DNA of 45,011 nt from Candidatus Aegiribacteria sp. (GTDB taxonomy: Bacteria > Fermentibacterota > Fermentibacteria > Fermentibacterales > JCC-6), in NCBI GenBank assembly GCA_013138965.1, contig WTBT01000044.1:1-45011 (forward strand). Direction: 5' to 3'. How positions within the stretch are numbered: the stretch's first letter is position 1; every line of letters begins with the position of its first letter. Positions 43,153-45,011 of this stretch are shown one piece after another. The notes under the pieces are model-generated. The model saw only the letters and a list, made by a program, of their open reading frames with translations. It was not told the DNA's origin and did not search any database. The translations under genes were made by a program, and so were the position numbers.

Positions 43153-44721
43153 CTATCTTGATGTTTCTTCAAGCAGAATGGTAAAGGTGCCTTCTCCCGA
43201 GGAGTACTTGCCGACGATAAGGAAGCTATCTCCCGCCTGGTTTTCATTGACTGTAAAGTATAGAAGGGAGTTGGTTCCATCCCCGCCGTCATCGTCGTAA
43301 AGATTCTCTCCGTCAGACATAATCAGTGTTATGACTGTATCCAGTTCGTCACTTTCAGCGGATACCGAGTAGCTTCTGCCAGCCTGCAAATTGAGCTTGT
43401 AAATAAGGCTTTCGGTTTCATAAGATACGTATACTTCCGTTGACCTGCCGACTCTTAGGGCGCTTATGCTCTCATCATCTTCGGACCATGAGAATATCAC
43501 CTCATCTTCACTCGAACCGCTGTAGGGTGATACAAGGGCAATGTAATCACCGGGAAGGAGGGGTCTAACAATCCTTGAGTCAGAGCCGGGATCAGCGTAA
43601 TCATCGTTTGAGGCGATGCATTGTATGTTGCCTTCGGCATCCCTCTGGAGGAGGGTAAGGCATACATCGGTGTAACCGGAAGCGTTCAATTCGTAAAGCG
43701 AAGTACTTTCAACAGTGAATGTAAAACTAGCCACCGGAGTGAAGGGAGTGAGAAACTCGGGCGCTTCCCAGTTCTCTACCATTCCAGGCCACCAGGCGAT
43801 TGCGAGATTTCTGTCAGGAATTATTTCAGTAACGTAGTCCACATCCATCAGGTGAGCGGGGATTTCAACTGTTTCCAGCGCTTCCTCATTGATGGATTCC
43901 ATCGCAAGAGTAAACCTTCCGTGACTTCCGGCGGAGTAGGGCATAACAAGGGCGATGTAATCTCCAGCATCCAGTTCTCTTACAATTCTGGAGTCAGAGC
44001 CGCTGTAATCGTCGTTGTATTCCACGAATGTGTAAGTTCCATCTTCAACGGCTAATAAAACCAGATAGGGGTCAAAATCATCGGATTCCAGTGATATTGA
44101 AACCAGTTCTTCGCTCTCTATCATGAAAGGAAACAGCTCTGCCTGTGAATAGTTATATACGAAGACATCGTTTTCAAGCGCTTCTCTCAGGATGCTGTTA
44201 AGGTAGTCATTGTAGCTGTCCTCTTCGATCCAGCCTGTTATCGTTCCACCTGAAAAATCGGTGGCATCGATGAAAGTCGCAAGATCATCAGGAGTGCCTT
44301 CCTCAACAACAACATCGTAAAGGCCTCTGGTATCATCAGATGAAAAGATCAGGAGTTTCCCCCCTGACGGGGTGCCATCAAGTACGATCCTTGCGCCGTC
44401 AGTCCCTTTCCAGCTGCTGCTGAAGGCAACAGGGTTTCCATCTCCGTCGATTACCACGGCCATGGGGTCGAAATCGTGGCTTCTTACATAAATAACGATT
44501 ATGCCGCTTCCTGATATATCATGTGCAGCGGTATAGGTATCCGGCTGAACAGGGCATCCCCGGGCGAAAAGAGCGCTGGCAGCCAGGGGCCAGGCATCGG
44601 TAAGTGTATGTGTTTTCTCCGGCAGGGCGCTTCTTATCAGGTTGCCGCGGGTCACGACTCCGCTTCCGCAGGCAACTGTCAGCATTGACAGCACTGTTAC
44701 AAAGGTCAGCAGTGTTTTCAT
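43153..44721 (-). CDS. Secreted lipoprotein with pre-peptidase C-terminal (PPC)-like repeats
   Basis: 522 aa from the ATG at 44721 (AGAGGA 5 nt upstream); the frame's earlier ATG at 44754 is before the signal. Signal peptide with lipobox TVAC (SMLTVACGSG). About four PPC-like beta units follow, most clearly SDDFDPYLVLLAVEDGTYTF ... DSRIVRELDAGDYIALVMPYS and a second copy DSRIVRPLLPGDYIALVSPYS; flanking units read DFDPMAVVIDGDGNPVAFSS and ELDTVITLIMSDGENLYDDD. Acidic loops (NDDYSGSDSR) may bind calcium. Such repeats usually accompany secreted peptidases, but no catalytic domain is present. Confidence 0.8.
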   Translation of the reverse strand: MKTLLTFVTVLSMLTVACGSGVVTRGNLIRSALPEKTHTLTDAWPLAASALFARGCPVQPDTYTAAHDISGSGIIVIYVRSHDFDPMAVVIDGDGNPVAFSSSWKGTDGARIVLDGTPSGGKLLIFSSDDTRGLYDVVVEEGTPDDLATFIDATDFSGGTITGWIEEDSYNDYLNSILREALENDVFVYNYSQAELFPFMIESEELVSISLESDDFDPYLVLLAVEDGTYTFVEYNDDYSGSDSRIVRELDAGDYIALVMPYSAGSHGRFTLAMESINEEALETVEIPAHLMDVDYVTEIIPDRNLAIAWWPGMVENWEAPEFLTPFTPVASFTFTVESTSLYELNASGYTDVCLTLLQRDAEGNIQCIASNDDYADPGSDSRIVRPLLPGDYIALVSPYSGSSEDEVIFSWSEDDESISALRVGRSTEVYVSYETESLIYKLNLQAGRSYSVSAESDELDTVITLIMSDGENLYDDDGGDGTNSLLYFTVNENQAGDSFLIVGKYSSGEGTFTILLEETSR

Positions 44722-44849
44722 ATCATCCTCTCCAATTCTGTAAAATTCATCCATATGTTAAGATAATACGTAACCATTCAGCCACAATAATCAAATATTG
44801 CCATTGATCCAGATAGTCGCAACACAGCATTAAAATTGAATGGAATTGA

Positions 44850-45011
44850 TTCGGTATAGATTTCTTCTACTTTGGCGGGATCGGAGATGAAGCAGGTTCC
44901 ATCGGGGAGCAATCATACCTATCTATCGAATCAAATCCTGCATATGGATGTGCAATTTTCAGTATTCATCTTCCCGTACTTGATACAGTATCCCTGACGA
45001 TTTACGAAATC
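44850..45011 (+). pseudogene. Start-less fragment of a sorting-domain protein at the window edge
   Basis: The plus frame is open from 44850 (after TGA 44847-44849) to the edge. It reads YFGGIGDEAGSIGEQSYLS then ESNPAYGCAIFSIHLP and VSLTIYEI, the layout of the FCB C-terminal sorting domain (NPA...f.i.lP....v.l.IYD). No start codon or signal lies upstream: TAG occurs 11 codons before the TGA. Probably a remnant, continuing past 45011. Confidence 0.5.

Noticed and set aside
44814-45011. TGA at 44847 as a third selenocysteine codon
   Set aside because: A TAG lies 11 codons upstream with no start or signal between, and the residues before the TGA do not resemble a protein.
1-45011. CRISPR arrays, rRNA or tRNA genes
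   Set aside because: No regularly spaced direct repeats were seen, and no tRNA or rRNA signatures were recognised by eye; a tRNAscan or Infernal run would be needed to exclude small RNAs.

Overview
The window looks like a chromosomal segment of an anaerobic, diderm bacterium of the FCB/candidate-phylum type, with Fermentibacteria- or Aegiribacteria-like lineages my best guess. The reasons are a heterodisulfide-reductase-like electron-transfer operon, several secreted proteins with FlgD/T9SS-style C-terminal domains, lipoproteins, large hybrid histidine kinases and moderate GC. No rRNA, tRNA or taxonomic marker settles this.

Layout. 1-5200 (+): a tightly coupled redox operon, mvhD - hdrA-like - hdrA-like - frhB/fdhB-like - frhB/fdhB-like. 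5202-5486 (-): an orphan IS3-type OrfA. 5849-10320 (+): a czcB/czcA-type metal efflux pair with a His-rich adaptor. 10551-10625: a HAD hydrolase remnant. 10632-12701 (-): a prolyl oligopeptidase. 12859-18371: an accessory patch with a decayed DUF6788-like ORF, an AAA/DUF4143 ATPase behind its own promoter, a small secreted protein, a helicase remnant, an abiE-type toxin-antitoxin pair, and two oppositely oriented pieces of secreted beta-propeller protein(s). 18361-24952 (-): a complete biotin operon birA-bioB-bioF-bioH-bioC-bioD-bioA with a BirA operator in front. 25156-26191 (-): a small secreted protein and trmO. 26382-31182 (+): two hybrid histidine kinases flanking a transporter remnant. 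31372-33164 (+): nifS-nifU. 33306-35524 (-): two secreted proteins. 35732-36970 (+): an unrecognised protein. 37000-40297 (-): a FIST sensor gene followed by a hybrid kinase. 40368-42861 (-): a fragment of a B12-type radical SAM protein and an unusual radical SAM-acyltransferase fusion. 43153-44721 (-): a PPC-repeat lipoprotein. A sorting-domain fragment runs off the right edge.

Main discovery. The two secreted proteins between 33306 and 35524 are each split by one in-frame TGA, and both read as selenoproteins. In the first (codon 32) the TGA makes a Sec-Pro-Gly-Cys redox motif just after the signal peptide of a thioredoxin-fold-like protein. In the second (codon 117) it makes a Cys-Sec pair inside a propeller-like domain. 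In both, a hairpin with a loop starting GG lies 17-19 nt after the UGA, as expected of a bacterial SECIS element. UGA is clearly a normal stop elsewhere in the window (for example the ATGA overlaps of the hdr, bio and nif operons), so genome-wide reassignment is not the explanation. An ordinary gene caller would report these as short, truncated ORFs.

All calls come from reading the sequence; no database search was run.
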